From the NCBI GenBank assembly GCA_037833965.1, contig AP031356.1, forward strand, positions 23,396,501-23,460,500: a stretch of DNA of 64,000 bases. Reading direction: 5' to 3'. How positions within the stretch are numbered: position 1 is the first letter of the stretch; every line of letters begins with the position of its first letter. Shown one piece after another: positions 55,873 through 64,000 of the stretch. Source of the stretch: Marchantia polymorpha subsp. ruderalis (Eukaryota; Streptophyta; Marchantiopsida; Marchantiales; Marchantiaceae). The notes under the pieces were generated by a model, which saw nothing but the letters and a program-made list of their open reading frames with translations, was not told the DNA's origin and did no database searches. The translations under genes were made by a program, and so were the position numbers.

Positions 55873-58713
55873 TTACACGTGGTATTTCTTCAGACGCCAC
55901 CCGTTCACGCGGGTGCCTAGCCATTCTCCCGTCAATTCTGCGAGCTGGATTGAGCCATTGGGGAAAACTTCGATCACCTTGTATGGTCCCATCCATCTCA
56001 AGTGTAGTTTGCCTGGAAATCTAGCATGTCTGCTATCGTAGAGCAGAGCCAAGTCGCCCTTCTCGAGTAGTACTGGTTTGAGTCTCTGATCGTACTTCTC
56101 CTTCCGCCTGAGCTGTAGTTGCTTTGTTCGATCTTCGGCCTCTTGACGTCTTTCCTCCAGTGCCATTACTTCTTGCAGTCGATAGGCCTGACTTTCTTCC
56201 GCATCCAGCCTTCTCTGATCTAAGGTCCTCTTGGTGGGTATCTTGAATTCCATAGGTAAGATCGGATGCTGCCCATAAACCAGAAAGTAAGGTGTTTGCC
56301 TGGTGGTGACTTTCTCTGCAGTTCTGTATGCCCATAAGGCGGCCGGTAGCTTGGTGTCCCAGTCGTGAGCATGGTTCACAGTCACCTTGAGGAGTATCTT
56401 GCAGAGCAATCCATTGGACTTCTCTGTGAGACCATTCGCCTTGGGGTTGTATGGAGTAGTCTTCCGATGCTTAATCTGGAAGTGCCGCGTCAAACTTTCT
56501 ATCACTTGATTCATGAAGTGCGTTCCCCTGTCACTGACTATTTCTAGTGGACACCCGTAGCGTGTGATGATTGATTCGAATAGGAACCTTGCTACTGCTG
56601 CTGCGTCGTCGTGCCTTGTGGCCTCTGCCTCCACCATCTTGGTCGCATAGTCTGTTGCTACCAATATGTAGCGCCTGCGCGTGCCTTTAGTGACAGGTTG
56701 TATTGGTCCCACGAAGTCGATCCCCCATTTTTCAAATGGTGCCAAGGGCATGATCGTTGTTAGAGGCCATCTCGTGGTCGGAGTCGGCCTTCCCGTCCTC
56801 TGGCAGCTATCGCATTTGCGAACGTAGTCGTGTACATCTTTGAACATCGTCGGCCACCAGTACCCTGCATTCACAATTTTGGTCACCGTATTCCTGGTGG
56901 CGTAATGACCACCAGCGTCCTCTATGTGCATGGCTTTAACGACTCGCGGAACTTCGGACTCCTCTAAGCATCTGCACAGCCTCTCATCTGTCATTTTCTT
57001 GAATAAGACCCCCTGTTGGAGCTGGTAAGGTCCCGCTTTATGCACGAAAACTGTGCGCTGCTCCGCATCCAATCCATCCGGACATTGGAGTGTGAGCAGA
57101 AACCTGTACAAGTCCGCATACCTGGACTCATGGCTGGCGGACAACTGAAAAAGTTGTTCATCGGGAGAATCATCCACTACTTCCTCTTCTGTGGGTTCGG
57201 TCCATAGTCTGGAGAGGTAGTCCGCGTTCTCATGGTGGACGCCCTTCCTAGTCTGCACAGTGTAGGTGAATTCCTGCAGCAGTAGTACCCACCTGGCAAT
57301 TCGTCCGGACAGATCCGCCTTCTTCACCAGGTGCTGTAATGCGTAATGATCCACATGAAACACGAACTCATAGCAGATCAAATAATGTCTGAACTTCTTA
57401 CAGGAGTACACCATTCCCAACGCCTCCCTCTCAGTTGTTGTGTACTTCTTCTCTGCTGCTGACAACTGACGGCTCACGAAGTAAATCGGGTAGTCCTTCT
57501 TGTTGTCGTCCTTCTGAATGAGAACCACTCCGATTGCAAATGCCGAAGTGTCTACATAGACATGGAAAGGTATGTTCCAATCCGGACTTCTCAGAACCGG
57601 AGCAGTCGTCAGTTTAGCCTTGAGTGTTTCAAAGGCTAGCTGTTGCTCCTTGCCCCACACATAGGGTTCTTCCTTTTTAAGCAGCTTCGTCAGATTGGCT
57701 GCCAAGATGGCGTACATATTTATGAACCTTCTGTAATAGCCTACATGGCCAAGGAAGGCCCTCAACTCCCGTAGGTTCGTCGGCGGCTGAAGTTCGAGAA
57801 TAATCTTCACCTTCTCTACATCCACTGCAATGCCATCAGACGAAACTCTGTGCCCCAGCACGATTCCGCTGGTCATAAAGAAAAAACACTTCTCAGGGTG
57901 CAAGGACAAGCTGCTTTCCCGACATCTGTCAAACGTCTGCCGAAGGTGGTTAAGGTGCTCTGCCCTCTTGCCGAAGACACAAAAGTCATCGATGAAAATT
58001 TCCAGGAACTTCCTCAGGTGCTCCTGGAAGATGTTTGTCATCATCCGTTGGAACGTCGCTGGCGCGTTGCACAGCCCGAAAGGCATCTTGTGATAAGCGT
58101 AGGTTCCCCAGTCGGTCGTGAAGGTTGTTTTGTCCTTGTCCTGTTCTCTGATGGACACCTGGTTGTAGCCGGAGAATCCGTCTAGGAAACTGTAGCATTC
58201 ATGCCCTGCGACATGATCCAAAATAGAGTCCGTAAAAGGGAGAGGGTGATGGTCCTTCCTTGTTGCGGCGTTCAGCTTCCGGAAGTCCTGGCACACCCGG
58301 ATCTTACCTGTCAGTTTCTTGGGCACAATTACAATAGGCGACACCCACTCGCTACTGAGTACCGGGTAGATGATCCCTGCGCTCAGGTACTTATCGATTT
58401 TGTCCTTCACCAATAATGAGTATTTTGGGTTGAGCATGTATTGGCGTTGGCGAACCGGAACTGCCTCGTCCAACAAGTCGATCCTGTGCTCTCCATACCT
58501 TGCAGGTATGCCTTTCATGTCTTCAATCTTCCATGCGAAGACATCCTCATACTGGCGAAGAAACGCCTGTACCCTGTTCAACTCTTCTCCTTGTACCTGG
58601 CTTGACACCTTCAAGCCTTTGTCTGGACTGAGCTGCAGTTCGGAGCAGTCACTTGGGTCGACAATCCCCTCTTTGTGACTGATCTCGCTTCTGCCCAGTC
58701 CGATTGTTAGTTG
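55873..58713 (-). CDS. pol: E7 pol: RT, RNase H, integrase, intact
   Basis: 946 open codons follow the gag TAG in the same frame (QLTIGLGRSEISHKEG), with no ATG until 58614, so it is expressed only by readthrough. RT has FLDGFSGYNQV and FIDDF. RNase H has VYVDTSAFAIGVVLIQ and FHVDHYALQ. Integrase has the H2C2 finger, GIDFVGP, SDRGTHF, NGLTEKSN and WMGPY, ending GWRLKKYHV. Clear homologue of E2 pol, with changes mostly in RNase H and the integrase C-terminus. Confidence 0.95.
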   Translation of the reverse strand, partial: QLTIGLGRSEISHKEGIVDPSDCSELQLSPDKGLKVSSQVQGEELNRVQAFLRQYEDVFAWKIEDMKGIPARYGEHRIDLLDEAVPVRQRQYMLNPKYSLLVKDKIDKYLSAGIIYPVLSSEWVSPIVIVPKKLTGKIRVCQDFRKLNAATRKDHHPLPFTDSILDHVAGHECYSFLDGFSGYNQVSIREQDKDKTTFTTDWGTYAYHKMPFGLCNAPATFQRMMTNIFQEHLRKFLEIFIDDFCVFGKRAEHLNHLRQTFDRCRESSLSLHPEKCFFFMTSGIVLGHRVSSDGIAVDVEKVKIILELQPPTNLRELRAFLGHVGYYRRFINMYAILAANLTKLLKKEEPYVWGKEQQLAFETLKAKLTTAPVLRSPDWNIPFHVYVDTSAFAIGVVLIQKDDNKKDYPIYFVSRQLSAAEKKYTTTEREALGMVYSCKKFRHYLICYEFVFHVDHYALQHLVKKADLSGRIARWVLLLQEFTYTVQTRKGVHHENADYLSRLWTEPTEEEVVDDSPDEQLFQLSASHESRYADLYRFLLTLQCPDGLDAEQRTVFVHKAGPYQLQQGVLFKKMTDERLCRCLEESEVPRVVKAMHIEDAGGHYATRNTVTKIVNAGYWWPTMFKDVHDYVRKCDSCQRTGRPTPTTRWPLTTIMPLAPFEKWGIDFVGPIQPVTKGTRRRYILVATDYATKMVEAEATRHDDAAAVARFLFESIITRYGCPLEIVSDRGTHFMNQVIESLTRHFQIKHRKTTPYNPKANGLTEKSNGLLCKILLKVTVNHAHDWDTKLPAALWAYRTAEKVTTRQTPYFLVYGQHPILPMEFKIPTKRTLDQRRLDAEESQAYRLQEVMALEERRQEAEDRTKQLQLRRKEKYDQRLKPVLLEKGDLALLYDSRHARFPGKLHLRWMGPYKVIEVFPNGSIQLAELTGEWLGTRVNGWRLKKYHV

Positions 58714-58716
58714 CTA
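58708..58716 (-). promoter_or_regulatory. E7 UAG readthrough signal (TAG CAA CTA)
   Basis: It fits UAG-CARYYA. Gag and pol share one frame on either side. Confidence 0.85.
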
Positions 58717-61524
58717 TTCGTCATCCGGATGCACATCGTCCCCTTCCTCCTCAATGGAGCAGCAAGTGACGTAACCCACAAACTCATCCGACATTTCTGT
58801 CTCTGAAGTGCATGACGAGCTGGTCTCATCTCCAGTCGTGTAACCGAAGGTGGTCGAAGGTGTTTCGCCCTCGCGTGGTACCTTGGTCCATGGTACGGTA
58901 ATGACAGTCGGAGGGTCCGTAGGGTTCCGGAACTGCAATCTCTTCCTCCTCCAGTCACACCTTGCTTTGGCATCGTATAGCCACGGTCTGCCAAGCAGCA
59001 CATCATAACCTTTCTTCATTAGAGGCTGCAATATTATGTAGGACAGTTGAAAGTCCACTCCTCCAATGTTGGTTCTCACATTGCTCAACATTCCTAGCGG
59101 CATTCTGCGCGTTTGATCGGCCAGCCGCAACACTCGGGTTGTAGGCTCGAAGGTCTGGAACCCCAAGGAGTTTGCTGTCTCCTCGGTCATGATGTTCACG
59201 CCCGAGCCGGAGTCCACTGGTACCTTCTGTATGACGCAGCCTCCGATCTCTTCTTCGATCTCCGGAGGTCCTAGATCTCCTCCTTCCACTCTGTACACAG
59301 CCGGAAGTTTCCCTTTTTGGGGTTTGCGTGGTCGGCGCAACGAAAGCATCAGCATCCTTCGGTACGTCTTATTGTCCTCCAACAGCTGGTGGAAGGAAAT
59401 ATTTGCCCTCTGACTTCCGATGTCCTCCACTATGTCGTAGGAAGTGTTGGAAGTCACAGCTGCCACTCTCTCTGTAGTCGCGGTTGGAAGTGGTGTATGG
59501 GGCCTAGCCGCCTTCCGGTCGTCGGTTATCGTTCCGGCGCTCAGTGCTTCCTTGATGAGGTGACTCACCTCATCTTTGATGTCCGGAAGGTAGTCTCGGG
59601 TCCGGAACTCTTCTGAAGACCTGTCCGCCTTCTCCGAGTTCTGCACCGGCTGGATGTTCCGTATCGCCGGAGGTGTACCCGGCCTTTTTCTTCGGCTAGA
59701 CTTCTCCTCTTCTTTAGACTTCCTCCTCTCTTCCCTACGCTCGAGGCGGCGAGTGTCCTCGGGGTCCTCTCCCCTCCTCTTCGAACTTCGGGTCTCTACC
59801 CGTCCGCACATTACTTCTTCTTCCGGCCATACTTCGTCTTCTTCAGCTGGGTCCGGGCTGAGCTCTACCTGGTTGACCTGCACTTCTTCCTTGCCAGGTG
59901 TCGACACGAAACGCACGGTTTGCCTGGCGACTGGTGGCTGATCACATTCGGCTGCCGTATGTCCAGACTTCTTGCAGTTGCTGCACAACGGTACATACCC
60001 AATTTGCTTCCTTGGGTGGGGGCAGCTCGGCGCGTAATGTCCCATGTCCCCGCAGTTGTAGCAACCATTGAATTGTGGTGGAGGTCGGTTGAAATTGCCT
60101 GGAGGTGCCATGCGTCTTGGTGGGAGCGTACCTGCCATTTCCCTCCGAACAAAGCGCGGTATATGCACAGGTGGGTTCGGAGTTGTAGCTGGAGCTGTCT
60201 GAACCGCGTAGGCGGTGTCCTCAACCGGCTCAGCATAATAAATGGGGTTCTCCCACTGTGGTGCCCATTCGACCGCATTCACTGGGTAAGTCGGGCGAGC
60301 GGACATGCACTCCGTGTTGGCATGTCCCACCTGTCCGCACGTAGTACACCAGAGATTCGCTCGCTGTCTCGCAGGTGATTTACGTCGGTCTTGGCCTCCC
60401 ACTACATGAACTTTTAGGTCCGCAAAATTCTTCACTAGGTTGTCCCTCTTGGCTGCGATGTCCCCTTGACTCTTCACTGGGATTCCCCTACCTCGATCCT
60501 TCTTTTTGATCGTACTGCGTTTCTTCTTCCATCTTTCTTCCTCTGAAGATGACGAGTCCTCTTCCTCTTCCGAGGAAGAACTCGATTCGGAGGAGCTTGA
60601 TTCTTCTGACGAGGAAGGCGAGTTCCTTCTCTTCCGACGTCCGCCTTGCAATTTCTTTTTCGTAGATCATCGGTCGCGTCTTCGAGTGTCAAGGGTTGAC
60701 GTCTCAAAGGTTTCTGCCGAAGCTATCACATCTTGGATTGTGTCAGCCTTGCCTCTCCTGCAGAAGGTCTCCATTTCTCTTGAGAGCCCTGTCACATACC
60801 AATCCACTGCTTGTTGCACCGAAAATGGTTCTCCTGGGCCTGTCTTCGGAATTCGATCTAGGAGGTCTTGGAATCTCTCAGTATAGTCTCGAAGATTCTC
60901 CTTCCGCTCGCGTCGAAGATTTCGAAGCCGGGTCAGTACTCGACTGTCATATCCGAGTTCGCGAAACCGCCTCAGAAACTTTTCCTTGAGCTGAGCCCAG
61001 GTCCGGATGCCAGTGGGGTCGGTGCTCTCATGATTGTACCAGCTACGAGCTCTCCTGCGTAGCAAGCTAGGAAAGATTCGCAGTCTGTCCTCATCACTGG
61101 TCTCACGATTGGTGATGGAGACAGACTCGAAGAGCTTTATGTATGAATCTGCATCATCGTCGTCGCCCGTTCCCGTGTATCTTGGATACGAATGTTTCGT
61201 GAAAGGTTGGGAAAACACCTGGCGGAGATTGGCTTGATGGTCTGCCATTGGTGATCCTGTCAACGGACTGATCCTAGGTTGGCCAAACTCAGGAAGAGTT
61301 TCTGTCGGAGGAATTTCCAATAGAACTGTTAGCTCAATGCTCGTAGTAAGTGAACTCGAACGCCTTTGTCTTCCAGCAGTCGGTGATGGCGATCTTTCTG
61401 CAGAGTCCTCACCTGGAGTCTTCTTTTTAGTTCGCCGTTTTGCTTCTACGGCTTTTTCTGAATCTCGACGAAGCTTTCGTGTGGCTCTCGCACTCAGGTT
61501 TCCCACACATTCGCTCGTCGACAT
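58714..61524 (-). pseudogene. gag-pro: E7 gag-protease with a single nonsense codon
   Basis: MSTSECVGNLSARATRKL at 61524. The capsid core is intact. TGA at 60667-60669 stands where E3 has an Arg codon, between the capsid core and the Ser/Glu tract. The same frame then continues through three CCHC knuckles and the protease (DSGSGVN, LLGRPWL) to the leaky TAG. It is otherwise close to E3 gag. A one-codon lesion in an otherwise complete element. Confidence 0.9.
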
Positions 61525-61535
61525 TCACCGAGCAT
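61494..61535 (-). CDS. Short upstream ORF overlapping the E7 gag start (13 codons)
   Basis: MLGECR... in the same position and of the same length as in E2, ending TGA instead of TAA. Confidence 0.45.
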   Translation of the reverse strand: MLGECRRANVWET

Positions 61536-61565
61536 TGCTGCTCAAGTATGCTGGTGTTGACGCAC

Positions 61566-61585
61566 TGTCCCCGGCAGCGGCGCCA
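61566..61585 (-). other. E7 primer-binding site
   Basis: Sense TGGCGCCGCTGCCGGGGACA, 22 bp from the LTR end at 61608. Confidence 0.85.
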
Positions 61586-61607
61586 AAAAGAAGTTGTCGG
61601 CTCCTTA

Positions 61608-64000
61608 TGTAATAACCCACCAAAGGCTAAAACTGCAGTATGGTGGTAAAAAGATCGAACCCACAGGGACAGAGGCAACACACAGAGTAAAAAGTGTCAC
61701 GTTTAACAGACTTTTGTAGAGTTTGAATTCTCAGGCGACTATCACTCCCAGAAATACTGCAGTGCTCGACTCGGAGGCTCAACTCGGAGGAGGATCTCGA
61801 CTCGGAGGATGCTCGGAGGATGCACAGTACAGCGTAGTCACTCAACACACACACACACACCTGAAACTGGCAAAAGCACAACTCGGAGGTCGGTCAGGAC
61901 CTCCGCTTCGGATTTCAGGGGGAAAGTGTCTCAAAAGTTCACTCAGAGGTTCTGCAGGTAGTGACTCCCACTCCGGCTTTTACTGCCCTTCCACCAGGAA
62001 CTAGCGTAGGGAACCCGGACTGGACTTCCCACTTCGGAACGAAGCCCCTTCATACGCCGTGGACGTCACCCTCGACTCACACCAACCGCAGGGGGGTACA
62101 GGCCCGACTGAGAACTTAACTGAGACACAATCCAGTAACACACACACACAACCTGAATTGCAAACCAAGGCTTACACGAAGTAATAAAACTTCACTTTGG
62201 CATTCAGGGGAAACTTTCCGTAGGAGTACAATCAGGATATGTCACTCGAAGGAGTAAGGGGGAATTGTTCAAGTCTCTAACTCGCAGCCGGCTCTGAGCA
62301 TCAGAAATCACCCGCAGGTGCAGATCCGCACTACTCAAGTCTCTAACCGGGTGCTAGCTCTGAACATTCAGCCGAAGGCCTTCAACTACAACATACGGTA
62401 ACTTCGCTATGTTGCAGCTTCTCTACGTGGTGCCAGGACCAAAATGCACAAACATGCCAAGAAAGTGAGTTCCTGATCTGCACTTCCGAAACTGGAAGAG
62501 TCCCAAGGCAAAACGCCTTGATCTACTTTATACCCTCAAAGGTCCTAACTAACACTACGCTATCCTATCTACTACTCGCAACACTTGCACGAAACCAAAC
62601 TATGCTACTGCACTCTGCAGATCCGGTGCTGCGCCTCCTGCGCGCCGGACTGCCTCGCTCTCTATCTCTACCTTGCCAATCTTCCGACCGGCTGCGCAAC
62701 CCCAGACGTCGGAGGGCTGCAGTCACTTCCGACTCCAAGTGCGCCATAGTGTCGCGCGCACCCGACAAGAAGGATTCTAATTTCCTTGCTACTCGCCGCC
62801 GACTCCGACTGTCACCCTCCGTCAATGCCGCCGCCCGAAGCTCGAACTCCCTGAGTGTGATCTTCTCTTGAGCTCCCACCTCCCAATGGGCGTATCCTTT
62901 TAGACAGTGAGTCACCTGCGTCGCCAACTCTTCTCGCGCCCGGCAGCTGCCTTCCACCTCTGCTAGCTGCATTTCCGCATCCGCGCGCTGCGCCCTCAAA
63001 TCCGCGCACTCGGATTGCAAGTTGCGCGACAACTCCTCATCCTCCTTGCGTGTACTTTGACTTTCTTCTAAGGCGCGCTTCTGGCGCGCAAGCTCTTCTG
63101 CTAAGATGCGGTTTTGTCTCCGCTCTTCTTGCAATTCCGACTCGATCTTTGCCTGTATTAGCTCGGCATCCGCCAGGTTTTTCGTCGCCGCATCCTCCCT
63201 CTGCTGTTGCAAGGTTTGGTATAGCTTCTGTGTGACCGCCAGGTGTTGTTGGAGGGTAGTTTTCCTATCCTGCAATATTTGGCACCTAGAGGCCCAAGTG
63301 GCCACCTTGCTCCTCGTCCTGCGCTTGACAGTCTCCACGTAAGACTGCGGTTTTCCGGTACCCGAGTACTTGGATGTCTTGCGATCCAGATATCGCAGGA
63401 GTGGAACTATCTGCTTGCACAACACCCCTGTTGGCGTTTTCTGCACAGAATCCGCTTCCTGCTCTTCCGAGCTCGTCTCATCCTCCGTTTCGAGAATTTC
63501 AGTCGCCACCGAATCCCTTGGCGACTCCCTGGAACTGTGGCGCGCAGCAGCTTCCGCCGCGACTGCCGCTCCACTACGTGCTAAAATATCCAAGGCAGTG
63601 GGGGATCCCACTGCTTGAGCACCTGTTCCGGCTCGATCTTCAGTCTCCGAAGGGGTCGACGCCGCAGTGACTTTTGTCACCTTTGCACCGCCCGCTTCTG
63701 CTGCCTGCCCTTCCGGCGCGATCTGCGCGGAAGGTGTCTTCGCTGGAGGTGCGTCCGCCGAAGGCGTCCGCACACTGATCGCCGGCCCTGTCCGTCTCGC
63801 AGTCGGCGAATCTGGCCGACTCTCTGTTGTCCGACTCGCAGTCGGCCGACTAGCAGGTGTCCGACTGGCAGTCGGATACACCCTGCGCGTCTTCACTCCA
63901 CTTGGCCTGCTTGCTGGCGGCGTTTTCCCAGAAGTGCCTTCCGCCGAAGACGACCCTCTGAGGGTTGTTGGCTCGTCAGCCAAACTCTCTTCTGCTTCCG
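61608..64000 (-). repeat. E7 5' LTR, R-U5 and part of U3 (continues right)
   Basis: R-U5 is 61608 to about 62500 with a CA tract near 61848. The stem-loop is at 62504-62520 and TATA at 62526-62532. It is nearly identical to 52812-54538 of the 3' LTR. Confidence 0.9.
62565..64000 (-). CDS. Family B U3-encoded protein, C-terminal part, open to the window edge
   Basis: At least 478 codons are open without a stop from the right edge to 62565. A Pro/Ser/Thr-rich segment with AGTCGG palindromes comes first, then an acidic EETSSEEQE-like stretch, then the LLRYLDRKTSKY motif shared with family A (LLRYLDRKVDKY). A heptad-like coiled coil and HCLKGYAHWEVGAQEKITLRE follow, and the end is WFRASVASSR. 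Only the N-terminus is outside the window. It is the best family B copy and shows that the frame was still open when E7 inserted. Confidence 0.8.
   Translation of the reverse strand, partial: EAEESLADEPTTLRGSSSAEGTSGKTPPASRPSGVKTRRVYPTASRTPASRPTASRTTESRPDSPTARRTGPAISVRTPSADAPPAKTPSAQIAPEGQAAEAGGAKVTKVTAASTPSETEDRAGTGAQAVGSPTALDILARSGAAVAAEAAARHSSRESPRDSVATEILETEDETSSEEQEADSVQKTPTGVLCKQIVPLLRYLDRKTSKYSGTGKPQSYVETVKRRTRSKVATWASRCQILQDRKTTLQQHLAVTQKLYQTLQQQREDAATKNLADAELIQAKIESELQEERRQNRILAEELARQKRALEESQSTRKEDEELSRNLQSECADLRAQRADAEMQLAEVEGSCRAREELATQVTHCLKGYAHWEVGAQEKITLREFELRAAALTEGDSRSRRRVARKLESFLSGARDTMAHLESEVTAALRRLGLRSRSEDWQGRDRERGSPARRRRSTGSAECSSIVWFRASVASSR

Larger units (their letters stand above)
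52812..64000 (-). mobile_element. E7: family B Ty3/gypsy retrotransposon, nearly complete, runs off the right edge
   Basis: Minus strand: 5' LTR 61608 to beyond 64000, PBS 61566-61585, gag-pro 58714-61524 (one stop), in-frame pol 55873-58713, polypurine tract 55836-55853, 3' LTR 52812-55835. It is inserted in E6's LTR. Where they overlap the two LTRs are almost identical, so it is fairly young, but the 3' LTR lacks about 1.9 kb. Confidence 0.9.

Overview
The window is entirely nested LTR retrotransposons. I find no host gene, tRNA, rRNA or CRISPR array. All elements are Ty3/gypsy type: Gag with three CCHC knuckles, an aspartic protease, RT, RNase H, an integrase with a GPY-like end and no visible chromodomain. 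The RT is closest in style to plant Tat/Athila-type elements, and the primer-binding site matches the 3' end of tRNA-Asp. This points to a streptophyte genome (land plant or charophyte alga). The species cannot be read from the sequence.

Two related families are present. Family A has LTRs of about 5.4 kb, family B about 4.9 kb. Both share an unusual design. The LTR carries a long sense-strand reading frame inside U3 (1045 aa when intact), ending about 40 bp before a TATA box. Gag-protease and RT-integrase are in one frame, separated by a single UAG in a UAG-CAA-YYA context, the classic plant-virus readthrough signal.

Layout and nesting (my labels). E3 (family B, +) is the oldest host; its 5' LTR resumes at 28310 and its gag ends at 35080. 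E1 (family A, -) sits in E3's LTR and occupies 1-28309, running off the left edge. E2 (family A, -, 5682-22258) is complete and young; it sits in E1's gag with a 5-bp duplication. E4 (35097-43449) is an A-type element with oppositely oriented LTRs, inserted into the start of E3's pol. E5 (43450-49254, +, A, deleted) sits in E4's LTR. E6 (49255-52811, -, A) sits in E5's LTR. E7 (52812 to the right edge, -, B) sits in E6's LTR. The chain E3>E4>E5>E6>E7 is five levels deep.

E2 is the best candidate for an active autonomous element: intact gag-pro, intact pol, matching LTRs, PBS, polypurine tract and one intact U3 frame. E7 has an intact pol but one stop in gag. The others are decayed. The most notable system is the U3-encoded protein. 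It is conserved between the two families but has no function I can assign.
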